A DNA stretch of 64,000 nucleotides from Saturnia japonica (GCA_033032175.1 CM065319.1:17705018-17769017), one strand, 5' to 3'; shown: positions 9,888 through 22,327, numbered from the stretch's first letter. Notes: generated from the letters alone by a model not told the origin. Translations and numbers: made by a program.

Positions 9888-12800
9888 ACCACCCTCCTTT
9901 TTCGCAGTCTGGTAATAAAAGAGGATAAGTTATTTTTTATTTCTTTGGTTTAATTAAACATTAAAAAACCTATGGGATTATTAATAAACAAGCGGTGTGC
10001 CCGTGACTCCGAACGCGTTTAATACCAAGTAGTTTTGTTTTTAATCATATTATTGACAATTCATGTTAATGTCTATCAAAGTCGGTTATAAATGAATTAT
10101 AAAATATTGTTGTAAGATATTATTTTTTACGACTTCTTAATGTATCATTAAAAATTATTATGTAATTAATAGCGAGCAATTTTTGTGTATAATTAGTATA
10201 AGTAATTGGTTTCTTGGAAACGGCTGCAACGATTTGGATATAATTTGGTATTCAGATCATGCTTTGTCTAGAAAGCTTTTCCTTTTTTTAAGACATCAAG
10301 CATAGCTCGGTCGCCTAAATATTAATTAACTTATAAAGTAACCAAGCAATGACTTAGCTTATGCACAAAATTTCTTAAAAATCGGTTTTTTGTTAAATGC
10401 AGACGTACAAATAGATAGGATTGACAAACAGATAAAACAAATAATAGCATAAACGTAATCAGTGTCCTTCATATTATATAAACAATCTTCTATGAATTAT
10501 ATAGGTAGTCTATTGGGAAATTTGGGGAAAAATTACATGAACAGACAGAACTACGGATTTATTAATCTGGGAAATGAAATTAAGACACCGTGATATTATT
10601 GCACTATGGTCAATCTCCACTGTACGTTCCCGTCCCCTGCCCGCCGCCAACCCCACTCCTTCGTCCTACCTGAGTGCCCTCTTTATTTTGTATTTGAATC
10701 TCGTGCTCCTTGTAAACGTACCTAATGTTAAGAGGGTGTAGTACTCGTACAATCAAATGAACACAGAACGGAATATGTGTTTTCTTATTCAGATATATTA
10801 TTATTACTTTGTTCCGTTTATCTAAGTAATTATATTTGAAGAGAGTTGCAAACAATTGTTTTTTATTAAACAATAGTAAGTATAGGTGGTTATATATTAT
10901 AGAATTCGGGTTTATGTAGGTAGGTATGTATTTTATTACATTAACTTTACTCTTCAGTATTCTTCTTCGAGGGATTTTGTGGCTTGTATTTTAAATTGAT
11001 TAGAAGTAGATCATACACAAAATTATAATCTTGATGAAGGTCACTTATCTTTCATTGCTGAGACTGTAGCCGTAGCTGCTAGTCCGTTGGTCCGCTGGTC
11101 TGATTATGGCAGGCTTCATGGCATTTCCTTACCACAGCCAAAACCCATTTGTAGACACCACCATGAATAATTGCATCGAAGTTCCGATTAAAACCGTTTG
11201 CACCGCAGCACGGGTCCCGCTTTCTCCTAATATCAGATAAATGTACCAAACTAGGCTAAGGTATGTCTATACAAATATAATTAAATTAATCATACTTCAT
11301 AAGTACGTTCGCCGCGGTGAAGAGGTTATTTTACACATCGCTTCATCATCATTTATGGTCCTTCGAGCCGGATTTTCAGAGGATCAGAAAGAAGTCAATC
11401 TATGAAAATCACATGAAAAAATGCATACTGAAGCGTCACTAGTTAATTGCGATTGGTGGAAGTTCGGCAACATATAAGGGCCAATTAGATGTGCTTATGT
11501 CACACGAATGTGAGAGGTTCAGCGAATCCAAGAGCTACATTCTAGGATTGCGGAAACACTAACATTCAATGCACATTAATTTTGAAAACAGTTAACTATA
11601 TAATTTACATATTTACGCCCAACCAGTACCTATTTAAATTGTTATTTACAAATTAATTCCACTACTACTCTTTAACAAGTTTATGAGCCTCAACAAACTC
11701 AGTTCACAGAGCGTGTCGCCTTACTGGGTCACCTTAGCTTTAATAAGATAATCTACATAAATATTTGGAAAATAATAATTTAATAAAAATCGTTCAATCT
11801 ATTTTGGTTAGAGCCACGGGTTCAAAGCGGTGACTAGTTGCTCAAATAATCAGATTATATACATGAGAGATTGTCACGCGGTAAACTGTGCAGCAGGCTC
11901 GTGTGACTGAACCATTATTCGATCTCTTGGATACTGTTAATCTGATGGTAGCCAGGTGCCAGGTCTAAGTGAGTTCCAGCTCCAAGTGAACGGCTTTGCA
12001 CGGATCGGGGCGGCACGGGGCGGCACGGGGCGACACGGGGCGGGCAGTGTTCATAGTTAAAATCTACTTATGGTTTTATATCTTATATACATATACTTCA
12101 GGACAAATATTCGCTTTAGTTTTAAAGTTGTAGTTTTGTAGCTTAATTAAATTAAATTTTTAAGTAACATGTTTCGTTAACTAAAGTATTTTATTACGGT
12201 TTTGAATAGATATTACAGAGACTTCTCATGGACCTCGCCTTGCCAGGCAACTCATTATTAATTAGTAAATTAATTATACCTACTCGTACGTCAGCGAACG
12301 TTCCAAAGGAATTTTATATGAGTTGTGTCAAGGCAGCTACTGGTTCCGTCCGCTTACCTTCTTTCATAAATCATAATTGAGTCGGTAGGCTTTTAAACAG
12401 TTTTATAAAACTAGCATAATATATTTTCATATTACATATCTATAATATTTTCCTTTCCATAATGTTATAAAAAAATGTTACAATATAATTTTTGTACTGT
12501 TTGTGCTGAGGGACCCAGGAGAGTTTTTCGATGAAATGGATTTTATACAAGCTCAATAAAGTGACTGTATTTCGACGTCACAGATACAAGTATTTATACC
12601 GAGAGATAAACGCGATTTCTTTATACTAGTAGCCACAGTCTGAACCTTCCCTAGAGAAATCTTACTTAGGTACATCTTTGTATTTAATAATTTATGAAAA
12701 ATAAACAGTCATCATATTAGAAAAAATACAGCAGTACGACACGAGATTAAGTTAAAATTTTCACAAGTATTAAAAGAAAATATAAATAAACAAGCAAAAA

Positions 12801-13301
12801 ATTAAATTATAATACATAAAAAACATTGCGATAGGTATATATTATATATGTATAATTAAATTGTTACACTGTGATATTTCAAAGTATAACGATGACGAGC
12901 ACATACACACGTCTAAACTAATATTATTTCTACATAGTGTCCGGGTGTCTTGAGTGTCCGTTTTTCTCCGATGTATATTTTCTGCGTATAGGTAAACTAT
13001 AATGTAATTACATGTCGAGGCGCCGCATAACCAGTGATAGTCACGATTTCAGAGCGGCTCCTTTTAAATATTCAGCCCAGGTAAAGGTCTTCACTTCAAA
13101 TGAACATACCTTATACTTATAAAGCTACTGATCCGTCAAAACCCGAAGATTTGTGTCTCAACTAGGGCTGTTATAGGATAGCAAGTGCTGGCCTGTTCAG
13201 ATTCCTTACCTGACAAGGCTTCGTAATAAGCCTGAAGCTTTTGTTTGACTTGTTTCACGTGAATGCAAACGTGGCATACATAACGAGGAGGCGTGCTTTA
13301 A
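9888..13301. other. AT-rich non-coding DNA
   Basis: A degraded minus-oriented Helitron-like 3' end starts near 9989 (CAAGCGGTGTGCCCGTGACT, with CTAG mutated to CAAG). A 10-bp GC-rich tandem repeat (CGGCACGGGG, about three units, 12011-12040) stands out in the AT-rich surroundings. No gene is supported. Confidence 0.5.
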
Positions 13302-13458
13302 AATGAAAAATGAATATAATGTACCTATTTAGATACTTAATAACTGTAATTCGTTAATAATCCTTCCATTCTTAACAAGTACAAATTTCATGTTTGTTTA
13401 TTGTTGATATTAGGATCATAATTTTAAATGACAAATGAATATAATGTACCTATCTAGA
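13302..13458 (+). repeat. First copy of a tandem duplication plus start of the second (Helitron empty site)
   Basis: The unit runs from AAATGAAAAATGAATATAAT through ACTGTAATTCGTTA to GGATCATAATTTT (13302-13425) and starts again at 13426 with AAATGACAAATGAATATAAT. The second copy is interrupted at 13459 by a Helitron and resumes at 14168, ending near 14262. The first copy therefore preserves the uninterrupted target. Confidence 0.85.
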
Positions 13459-14167
13459 TCCTACGAATATAATAAATGTGAAAGTGTGTCTTGATGTTTG
13501 GATGTTTGTTACTCAATCACGCAAAAACGGCTGAATGGATTTGAATGAAAGTTGGCAGACAGATAGTCTATGACCTGGAATAACACATAGGGTACTTTTT
13601 ATCTCGGTAAAAGTCATGGTTTAACCAGTGTTATCCTACAAATATAATAAATGTAAAGTTTGTATGTTTGTTGTTTGTATGGTTGTAAGTTTTATTGGGA
13701 CGATTAATGTGTTGGATTCATATTGGCATATAATGACAATATCACACAAACAGTGATAAGCCCATGTATGATTTTCTTTTGCTTTGTCGTGTTCCGAAAT
13801 CTGCCGGTGCATATGCTGTAATATAGCGGGGTGATAGGGATCGCGTCCACCATACACATAGTGACAATCCCATTCATGACATTCTTTTGGTTTGTCATAT
13901 TCTGATATCGATTTGTGTATATCCATATAGGGATACACATATATATAAGTAGATATAAGGCAATGTGTAGAGTCGACGACGAGCAGTCATATGTAACGCC
14001 CGAGTGACAATAAACGTTCTTTGTGTAAAAGTACTATTTATTCATTTATCAAGAATCCCGCTATACAACACTAATAAATTACCAAGGACATGATTATATA
14101 TACATGTAGAGGAACCAGATACCTCTAAATCCAATAATAAGCACACGAAGTCGCGGGTACCAGCTAG
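13459..14167 (+). mobile_element. Non-autonomous Helitron, 709 bp, ends defined by an empty site
   Basis: It begins TCCTACGAATATAATAAATG and ends GTCGCGGGTACCAGCTAG, sitting between A (13458) and T (14168). The neighbouring tandem copy reads TTTAGATACTTAATAACTG without interruption, while here the sequence is CTAGA-[Helitron]-TACTCAATAACTG. This is insertion between A and T with no target duplication, the Helitron hallmark. It has no Rep/helicase gene. It carries two units of a 108-bp tandem repeat. Confidence 0.9.
13747..13962 (-). repeat. 108-bp tandem repeat, open reading frame of 36-residue units
   Basis: Two units start at 13753 and 13861, exactly 108 bp apart. The minus strand is open through both and encodes a 36-residue repeat containing YGGRDPYHPAI and then ISEHDKAKENHTW (first unit variant ISEYDKPKECHEW). 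Related units occur at 35801-36008 and 38287-38462. Whether the peptide was ever translated is unknown. It lies inside a Helitron. Confidence 0.7.
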
Positions 14168-15910
14168 TACTCAATAACTGTAATTCGTTACTATTCCTTC
14201 CATTCTTAACAAGTACAAATTTCATGGTTGTTTATTGTTGATATTAGGACCATAATTTAGTCGTGCTCCGTTCTTTCGGAATCTTTCTATATAATTGTTG
14301 CTTGTTGGGGTAATCCTAATTTCAATCCGTGATTTCCCTTTCGCTTTTAATATTCTAGAAATCTAGATCCTAGCATCGTTATTCATCAATTGAATTATGG
14401 TCTATAAAATACAATTAATTGGTTGCATTGCGTACCGACGCTATATATAATTATGAATTACATATATAATATGATCTTGTATAGTTAGGAATGACGAGTA
14501 TATACGAGTAGATACCTTTAGAAGTAGGTAATAAGCATGTTCGGAACCGGAGTCTGACAGTGCAAGTTGTCTGTCTTTTTCTCTCTCTATGTAACTTCGC
14601 GCTCGAACGCTGTCAGCTGTCACTTGGAGGTTTTGGCGGGATTTAGAAGTGACATGTCGTGGTTTTTATTTTTAATTCAATAACTTGGGTTTTTGACCCT
14701 ATATTATGTAATATGGGTGGTGTTTTGCGTGATATAGTTTGGTTTTTGTGCTTAAGTGAGGTGGATTATAAATATAAGCAGAAAGCATTCATTCTGAGAT
14801 CCAACATAATTTTCCTAGAAAGTTCTAACAAGGGAACCACCATCTTGTTAGGATACTGAATCGTCATAACACATGACAATATAATTCACTCGATAATGGC
14901 AGTAATGATCTTTATTGACGGGTGACCAAGTTAGGAAGAAGAAGCTGTCACTTACTTGCTCGTGACTGCGCGCCGTTATTGGATTGTTCGAGAAGTTGTT
15001 TTTTGATTGGATCGCGATATAAATTGCACATTGCCTTGTTTATTGTTGACAGTTGATTAAATACGCGTTTGTTGGGGTATGGGATGAAATATATTCTCTC
15101 TATATTACGGTCGATCATCTTTGACATGAAAATCAGTTTGACAATTTGAGTTGCGCGTACCTCCGTTTGAAAACCTGGAGAAAACTTCTTGTAAATGTTT
15201 ATTTGAACTGTGATGAGCCATGAATATTAATTGATTGATATATATGTTGTTATAATGTGTAAACTTGTAATCTCGCCACGAGACGAATTGGTGTGAGAAG
15301 TCGATGGACTAAGACATGACATTGACCCCTTCCTACCTTTTCCTTGAATGATGCCGGTGAAGCGTGGAGCTTCTCTCGTCAGCGTAGGCACCGACAGTGT
15401 TGAGTAATTTGAATTATCATAAATTTATCAGGCCTGCGAATTCTGCAGGTCATCTGTGTGTCATACCATCGAGGATTCAGATGAAAAGTCTTCCACTGCA
15501 CTATAATACTAATCCCTGAACACTTGATGAAGACATAAAAAGGTACCTAGACTGGTTGTGTGTTTTCTCCACAAAATAGAAACCCAATCAGCAACTGGTA
15601 ACTACAATGTTTCTAACATACTTGTACTTATGTACCTACATCAGAACAATAGTATCATAGCAATCGACTTGTAATACGCGTTGAATAGCTCAGCGCGAAC
15701 AAATTACTTAAATCTGCTTACTTTTCTTAATACTCACTGTTGTTGTTTTGTTGTACGTGTAAAACATTTCGCTATCGACGCGAATATTCTAAATAGCTAA
15801 AGTAAAGCTTGAAGGACCAAGATGTACCTTAAGGTTAAGGAGCGAGTACTGATAACACATATGTTTCGTAGCTCGTTTCAGGGATATACAATTTTAATTA
15901 TGGTAATAAT
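14168..15910. other. Rest of the duplicated unit, then AT-rich DNA without a recognised gene
   Basis: 14168-14262 completes the second copy of the tandem duplication described at 13302. The remainder has no coding sequence I can support. The missing left (3') LTR of the gypsy element at 15.9-22.3 kb would be expected just left of 15910, but I could not recognise it. Confidence 0.5.
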
Positions 15911-16277
15911 ATTTTTTTCCCCTCCTGAATGAAAACTTTGCTTTTAGTCCCTGATGCGAAGGACAACAGTGCCCGATTATTTCTCGGCAAGACGACACTA
16001 ATACACATGAGGCTATCTCGCTTTATCTCCCGGTAACGTAGTGTGAGATGTCCAACGGTATTAAAACGTTCAATTGCCCATTATTAATTTTAAGTTTGCC
16101 GAGATAGTTGAAGTAAAGGCCTGGACTTGAGGTAATTGGCTGGATGAAATTTTGATGGGATTGACTCCTTACCGTACTGCAAATAATAATCATTATTAAC
16201 TATAATTTAAGGTAAGTTAATCTATTAAATCTATTTTATTCCTATCCTAATTTTATCTACTAATTTACTTTTTAATT

Positions 16278-17570
16278 TTACAGGTTTTCCGTAGTTTCCG
16301 CGGGGTTTATTTCATCGTAATGATGCCGGACGTGGCGGCGATTAATAAGAAGTGAAAGTGTATTGTTTCCATGTATTTTTACTACCTTGTAAGGTCCCTT
16401 CCAAACTGGTGATAACGCTTTCCTTAACCTTAAATGATTTTTTAAATATACTAAGTCTCCTACATTATACTGTCTAGAACGAGTTCGAGTATCATAATAT
16501 GTCTTGGAGGTGATTTTAGATTTTGTGATATGCTCCATTGCTTTCTCTCTTGAGTACTTTAAGCGATTTTGAAGCATTCGGACATAATCAGGATATGTTG
16601 CACCGGGAGCTTCATCAAAAATTGTGTTTGGAATGTAGTATTTCTTGCCAAACATCAGCTCATATGGAGAGAAATTTGTAGTGGAGTATACTGCAGTATT
16701 ATAGGTGAGCATGGCTGTATAGACGTATCGCGGCCAATTAGTCTGTTCTTCATTGATATAGGATTTTAGATACTCCTTAAACGTTGCATGACTTCTCTCC
16801 AGGGCACCCTGGGTTTGCGGGTGATAAGGTGAGGCCCAGAGATTTTTAATCTTAAGGAATTCACACGTCTTTTTGAAAAGATCTGAGGTGAAATTGCTAC
16901 CCTGGTCTGTAAGGATCATTTTAGGGATACCGAATATAGATATATAGTGTATAAGGCATTCACTTGTTTCTTCTGCCGTAGTGCTACGGATGGGGTAAGC
17001 CGAAGAAAATTTGGTTAAATCATCTTGGATCGTTAGGATATATTTTAATTTTGCAGGTCCAGCCTCAGGAAGCGGTCCGACTACGTCGATGGATATTCGC
17101 TGGCCTGGCTCTGTTGATGTGCTGGTAATTTGCATCGGAGCACGATTTATCTTTCTAAGTGCTTTGTTTTCCTGGCATAATTTACATTTCTTTACATAGG
17201 ATTCTATGTCCCCGCGCATACCTTTCCAATAATAAGTTTGCTTAATTCTATTATTCATCCTCACTGAGCCTAAATGCCCAGCTATGGGAATATCATGGTT
17301 ATCATATAAGATTTTCTTAATTTCGTTAGGAGCTGGATATGCAATGTTGTTGTGATATATTTTTATTTTTATTCGTGAATTGTGAAAGAGATACATTAAC
17401 ATGTTATATATTTTGATAAAAGAGTGCTTTTCAAAGGGGTTTCTCAGATCGGATATACCAACTTCATTTATATCATGGACTATTATTAGTTCATTCCTTA
17501 TCCTCTTCAGTGTTTCAAAAATTTCAGGATATGAAGCTTCATCAAAATGATAGACCTTGAAAAATAACAA
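16278..17570 (-). CDS. Ty3/gypsy integrase ORF (430 codons, open)
   Basis: The integrase inserts retrotransposon cDNA into chromosomes. The N-terminal zinc-binding HHCC motif is visible (HDIPIAGH...YVKKCKLCQ). The DD35E core has Asp in ISIDVVGPL, Asp in ILTDQGSNF and Glu in GALERSH. A C-terminal GPY-type region follows (VWKGPYKVVKI). This part is uninterrupted, although upstream pol is split into other frames, so it is not an independent gene. The stop precedes an untranslated region of about 350 bp and the polypurine tract. Confidence 0.85.
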   Translation of the reverse strand: MLFFKVYHFDEASYPEIFETLKRIRNELIIVHDINEVGISDLRNPFEKHSFIKIYNMLMYLFHNSRIKIKIYHNNIAYPAPNEIKKILYDNHDIPIAGHLGSVRMNNRIKQTYYWKGMRGDIESYVKKCKLCQENKALRKINRAPMQITSTSTEPGQRISIDVVGPLPEAGPAKLKYILTIQDDLTKFSSAYPIRSTTAEETSECLIHYISIFGIPKMILTDQGSNFTSDLFKKTCEFLKIKNLWASPYHPQTQGALERSHATFKEYLKSYINEEQTNWPRYVYTAMLTYNTAVYSTTNFSPYELMFGKKYYIPNTIFDEAPGATYPDYVRMLQNRLKYSREKAMEHITKSKITSKTYYDTRTRSRQYNVGDLVYLKNHLRLRKALSPVWKGPYKVVKIHGNNTLSLLINRRHVRHHYDEINPAETTENL

Positions 17571-17593
17571 GTAATAGGTTTTGTTGTTAAGAT

Positions 17594-18049
17594 CTAACTT
17601 CTGGAATGAGAGGAGTTACTTCGAATATCTTCAATATATGGGTTAGACTCATCTAGATCAATAGATGTAGGTACGAGGATTACCTTTGACGGGCATTTTA
17701 ATAAGCTTTCGTTGTATTCTTCAATTTCGGTGTTGAATGAATTATTGCTGTTAGCCATCGATTTGAGAAATGTTGAATAATCCTCTAAGGGTGCTTCCGG
17801 GTTTGCACTGGTAGACGGAGTGGAGTCAGCTTCGATTTGGATATCAAGGGGTGCATTAGAAGGTGGGTTTGACCCAGGAAGCTGTGGTAAGTTTTCATTT
17901 TGTTCAAAAAACCCTGGTGACATATTTTCATCAAGATTAAACGAAGGTGGGGATATGAGTAAGTCCAACAGATCTCTGTCCATTTCCCGCGTGGTCTGCT
18001 CAACGACTGGATTTGTTGCTGCAGATTCTGTGGGCTGGATCGGGTTCAC
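17594..18049 (-). pseudogene. Spacer of gypsy 1 pol between RNase H and integrase
   Basis: A 151-codon open stretch of low complexity, rich in Pro, Ser, Asn and acidic residues (PPSNAPLDIQ, NSNNSFNTEIEEYNESL). In the same frame upstream it continues from RNase H-like sequence (LEEFEYDIQY). It is separated from the integrase frame by a frameshift near 17590. No catalytic motif is present. It probably was part of a continuous Pol polyprotein. Confidence 0.6.
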
Positions 18050-18129
18050 CGGAAATCGAAACAGGGCGTTGGCGTTGGCATTAGTTTTTCTTTTCTTGTA
18101 TTGTATATCATATTCGAATTCCTCTAGTT

Positions 18130-20243
18130 TTAACCGCCAACGGATAAGCCTCGATCCCGGATCCTTAAAATTAAATAGCTATCGTAAGGGTTTATGATCC
18201 GTAAGTATTTTAAAACGATGACCATAAAGGTAGTTTTGGTTCCAAAGATTATAGCAAGACACTCCTTTTCAGTGACACTGTAATTGCATTCTGCTTTGTT
18301 GAATGTGCGTGACGAATAAGCAATCGGCCGATCTTGATCTATAGGCCCTTGCGATAAGATGGCGGATATCGCATAGTTAGAAGCGTCGCAGGTTAAGAGA
18401 AAAGGTTGTGTAAAATCTGGATAAGCGAGTATCGGTGCGGATATCAATTTACCTTTTAATGACTCGAAAGCGAGTTGTTGTTCATTCTTCCTTACGAATG
18501 GGGTGTCCTTTTTTAGAAGTGACGTTAAGGGTTTTGCTAACTTAGCGAAATCGGAAATGAACCCTCTGTAATAAGAGACTACTCCCAGGAATGACTTAAT
18601 ATCCTTTGGAGAACCTGGAACTGGGAATTCGGCGACGGCTCTTGTCTTGTCTGGATTTGGTTTAACGCCACTTTCGCTAATAGTATGTCCCAGATAGGCA
18701 ACTTCCTTTCGGAGAAATTCGCATTTTTCTGGTTCCAACTTTAAATTGAAGTGACGGATTCTGTCGAAGACAGCTGTTAGATTATCAATGTGGAACGTAA
18801 GATTATTTGAATATATGACAATGTCATCTAGATAAACAAAACACCGGTCGCCTTGTAGCCAGAGAGGCAATTGTTCATGAGCTTTTGGAAAGTGGAAGGG
18901 GCGTTTTTAAGTCCAAACGGCATTCTATTAAACTGGAAATGGCCCTGAGGCACAGAGAAAGCTGTTTTGGGCGCGTCGTCAGCAGAAATAAGGATTTGAT
19001 GGAATCCAGACGTGAGGTCCAACGTTGAAAAATATTTGCTATTCCCCAGTTGGTCGAGTATTTCGGATATTTGTGGTATAGGGTACGTTTCACCAATCGT
19101 GATATCGTTGAGCTTTCGATAATCAATGACTATCCTCCATTTGCGTCGGCCTTGAGAATCTGCTTTCTTAGGTCCTACCCAAATTGGCGAACTCCAGGGT
19201 GAAGATGATGGTTTGATAATTTTTTGTGAAAGCATTGTGTCGATTTGGGCTTCCACTTCCTTTTTATGGCATTCAGGAAACCTGTACGATTTAGTATGGA
19301 CAGGTATCTCACTATTGGTCTTAATCTGGTGGTTTAAAGCCGTAGTGTAGGTTAATTGTTCGTCGGGAAGATGAAAGATATCAGAATAATTAGAGCAGAG
19401 ATCTAAGAGCATGTTAGTTTCTTCCTGGTTAAGGTGATCCGTTTTTAATGAATTTCGGTTTTGGACACCATTATTCGAGCTGTGCAGTGTTTGTACTAAA
19501 CAGTGATGTAAGGGGTCCATCCTTAACTTCAGATTTGCATTAATACTTGCAGTTTCTTCGGATGTATTTACGGCCGTTATATTTATTTTCTTATTATTTT
19601 TTACTTTTACTATGCAATTTGCTATTAATAATGAGTCAGATAAGTGTTGATCCAGAATGATACCTTCTTTTACATCTGGGTTTTGAACTGTACATTCGAT
19701 AATAATTTCTGTTCGAGGTGGAATTATATAGATTGGGTCAAAAAACTTAAGTTTTATGTTTAAGTTTTTGATGTACAAGAGGTCGTTGACATAATCGATG
19801 TTACAGCCAAAATGAGTTAAGAAATCAGAACCAATGATGCCATCGTAGGGCAGATTTATCTCCTTAATAACGTGAAATTTATATTTGATCTGTTTGTTTC
19901 CGGATAGCTGTAAGTTTAATAGGAAATGACCGAGCGTCGGTGTTGTTTCCTCGCTTGGGTCAATGCCTTTGAGCTGAATAGTTTCCTTGGTTAAAATTGG
20001 ATTCTTCAAAACAGAGGATTGTTTAAGTAGGCATATGGCTGAGCCGGAATCAACTAATAATGTTAGCGGAATGCCTGAAACTTGAGTTTGTACAAAGATA
20101 TGAGGTGGTAGTTTTCTAGTAGTGTCAATATTAATTTCGTAGATCTCTTCTGGCGTTATTGAACTTCCTTGTGTGTAAGATTTTAACGAGCTTCCATTTT
20201 GGGACTGGTTACCATGTTGTGTAGCACGCTGGATATTAGACAT
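18130..20243 (-). pseudogene. gypsy 1 protease-reverse transcriptase-RNase H, frameshifted
   Basis: The aspartic protease has LLVDSGSAICLL and GIIGSDFL. The reverse transcriptase has IDYRKLNDIT, TLDLTSGFHQI and MPFGLKNAPSTFQ. A frame change at about 18830-18870 separates these from the active-site box YLDDIVIYSN. The connection and RNase H follow (TCDASNYAISAIL, EKECLAIIF). A second frame change near 18213 breaks RNase H before the TDHKP-like segment. The product would copy the element RNA. Two frameshifts and upstream stops make it inactive. Confidence 0.85.
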
Positions 20244-20550
20244 TGACGGGCTTCCGTTTTGGGGCTGGTTACCCTGTTGTGTAGCACGCTGTATATTAGA
20301 CTTTAACGAGCTTCCGTTTTGGGGCTGGTTACCCTGTTATGTAGCACGCTGTATATTAGACTTTAACGAGCTTCCGTTTTGGGGCTGGTTACTCTGTTGT
20401 GTAGCACGCTGGATATTAGACTTTGACGAGCTTCCGTTTTGGGGCTGGTTACCCTGTTATGTAGCACGCTGGATATTAGACTTTGACGAGCTTCCGTTTT
20501 GGGGCTGGTTACCCTGTTGTGTAGCACGTTGGATATTTGATTTTAATGAG
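20191..20550 (-). repeat. 60-bp minisatellite inside gypsy 1, six units
   Basis: Six units of exactly 60 bp encode a 20-residue repeat on the minus strand (NQPQNGSSLKSNIQRATQ-like) between the gag zinc knuckle and the protease. Two units carry TAA where the others have CAA (at the ..GTTATGTAGCACG sites near 20340 and 20460), so the linker is interrupted by in-frame stops. Confidence 0.9.
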
Positions 20551-20752
20551 GATGATATTTGTTTTAGGGTGTCGACTTTAATAGCGCGTCCCGTGCGACA
20601 CCGACTCGAGGCGCCTATCCGTTTAAAGAATCTTCGGTGTGATCAACTTCGTCATAGCCTTGATCTTCAACTACCTCAGGCATGTCTTGGACATGATTGA
20701 CAGTTTTATATATGGGGTTGTTTCGGTTGAACCCCGATGCCCTTTGGTCTCG

Positions 20753-21691
20753 TTAATGGTTATTATAAAATTCCCGTTTTTTACAGTCCTTGATATCGTG
20801 ACCTGTTGTTTTACAATACCGGCAAAATAGTCCGGATGGCTGCGGAAAGCTTCTGGATTGTGGGAATTGTTGTGAATTCCTTGACTGTTGGAAATTTTGA
20901 GGTTGTTGAGTGCTAGAAGGTCCTGGCCTTGATTGAAAACGTCTGCTAAAATTTGAACTGTTATTTGACCTTGAATCCGGTTGCGATATGCTTTTCTTAT
21001 AAAGTGACTGCTGGATTCTCTCTTCCGAAATTGCAAGGTTTGTGGCTTCATTGAAGTTCTTAGGGCTACGACACCTCACTATGTTAGAAATGCGGGGATG
21101 AAGCCCCATTAGGAAGTGATGAAGGGCTAGATCCTCCATAGCGGCAGAACGTCCGGCAAGTTGGCTTTTCTTAGTATTACCTAGAGAGATCTCGGTGAGT
21201 AATTGGGATAGGCAGGTCTCGATACGTAACTAGTATTGATTTACATTCTCTTGCGGGCCCTGCTTGCTCTCTTGTAAGTCAGTGAGAAGGTATGCGTAAT
21301 GCTTCCTTTCGGAAAATTGGGTTTTTAGAAATTCTTTGAGTTGCTCCCATAATTTAAATTCTTTAATAGAACAGGCAAGCTCCGCCTTTCCTTGTAACTG
21401 ACTCAATATATATTTGAATAAAATAGACTTCTGTGTCCCTGTTGCTAAATCGAAAGCGTTATCGCAATTTACAAGGAAAGAGTTAAGTGTTTCCCTACTA
21501 CCATCGTAAGGTTTAATGAATTTAACTACGATGTTTAATTCAAATTCGGCCATTGTGCAAGTTGTAGTGGTTTCCTTGACAATTTGAGAAGAAACTACGG
21601 GTGATTTCAATAGCGCATCGGTTGGAGTCGGCTCTAGGTTGGACACGTCAATAGTTAGTTTAGTGTCATCAACCTTAGTTGCTTTCGACAT
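20753..21691 (-). pseudogene. gypsy 1 gag with one in-frame stop
   Basis: Gag forms the retrotransposon particle. The N-terminal part opens with an ATG at 21691 and reads FELNIVVKFIKPYDG, then WEQLKEFLKTQFSERKHY. A stop at 21230-21232 interrupts the same frame, which reopens into LHHFLMGLHPRISNIV, a Gln/Ser/Pro-rich stretch and one zinc knuckle, CRYCKTTGHDIKDC (CX2CX4HX4C), typical of nucleocapsid. Apart from the stop, the frame is continuous. Pol lies in another frame, as is usual for gypsy elements that use frameshifting. Confidence 0.85.
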
Positions 21692-22307
21692 AATAAATTC
21701 CCTATTTAAAATAATTTGCGCACAAGTTGTGAATTAATTAAAATAAATTTATAACAAGTAATATAACAATACACACTAATGAATATTAATTTCACAGCGC
21801 AATCAAAACAATGACCAAAGACTTACAGTATGAGCAGTGTGTGGGCGACCGATAAGAACATGGCGGCGACCGGGTGCATCCTGGCGAGATAAGGCACGGC
21901 TCAGGTTACGATTCGTCGTTCTGGAGTCTTGAATAGTTTGGTTTAGTGAAATCGGGTCTCGGTTCGATTTCGCGTACAGGATACTGAGATGATCGTTCAC
22001 GGTGTAAGATAGAAAGAAGACAGGTGTTGCGGGTGGTGTGTCTCTCCTCGTAGGACAGGACTTCGAACACTTTTCACGGTGAGTAGCGGTTTAAGTAACA
22101 AACCCTACTTTTACAGGACAAGCAGATCTTTTCCAGGATCTACTAGGATTCACGTAATAGCACTTCACAGATCTCACAGGATATATTTATATATGTACAC
22201 ATTTATGCTTTATCCACTGACACAAGATAACTTTTAGGACACGAATTTACTTAATCGTAGGATCCGGGGCGATTTAGCGGAACGGCACTCGGGCACTGGG
22301 ACTTTCC

Positions 22308-22327
22308 GGATCCCACCGCTGCTACCA
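22308..22327 (-). other. Candidate primer-binding site of gypsy 1
   Basis: On the minus strand, TGGTAGCAGCGGTGGGATCC follows a TGTTATAC-type palindromic edge by four bases. The TGG start and its position just inside the presumed 5' LTR fit a tRNA primer site. The cognate tRNA is not assigned. Confidence 0.5.

Noticed and set aside
15250..15910. Search for the left LTR of gypsy 1
   Set aside because: No copy of TGTTATACGG or the following bases was found left of the polypurine tract, so no LTR pair is claimed.
20191..20550. Regular 60-bp repeats considered as a CRISPR-like array
   Set aside because: There are no unique spacers; the units are contiguous, coding in phase and inside a retrotransposon of a eukaryote.
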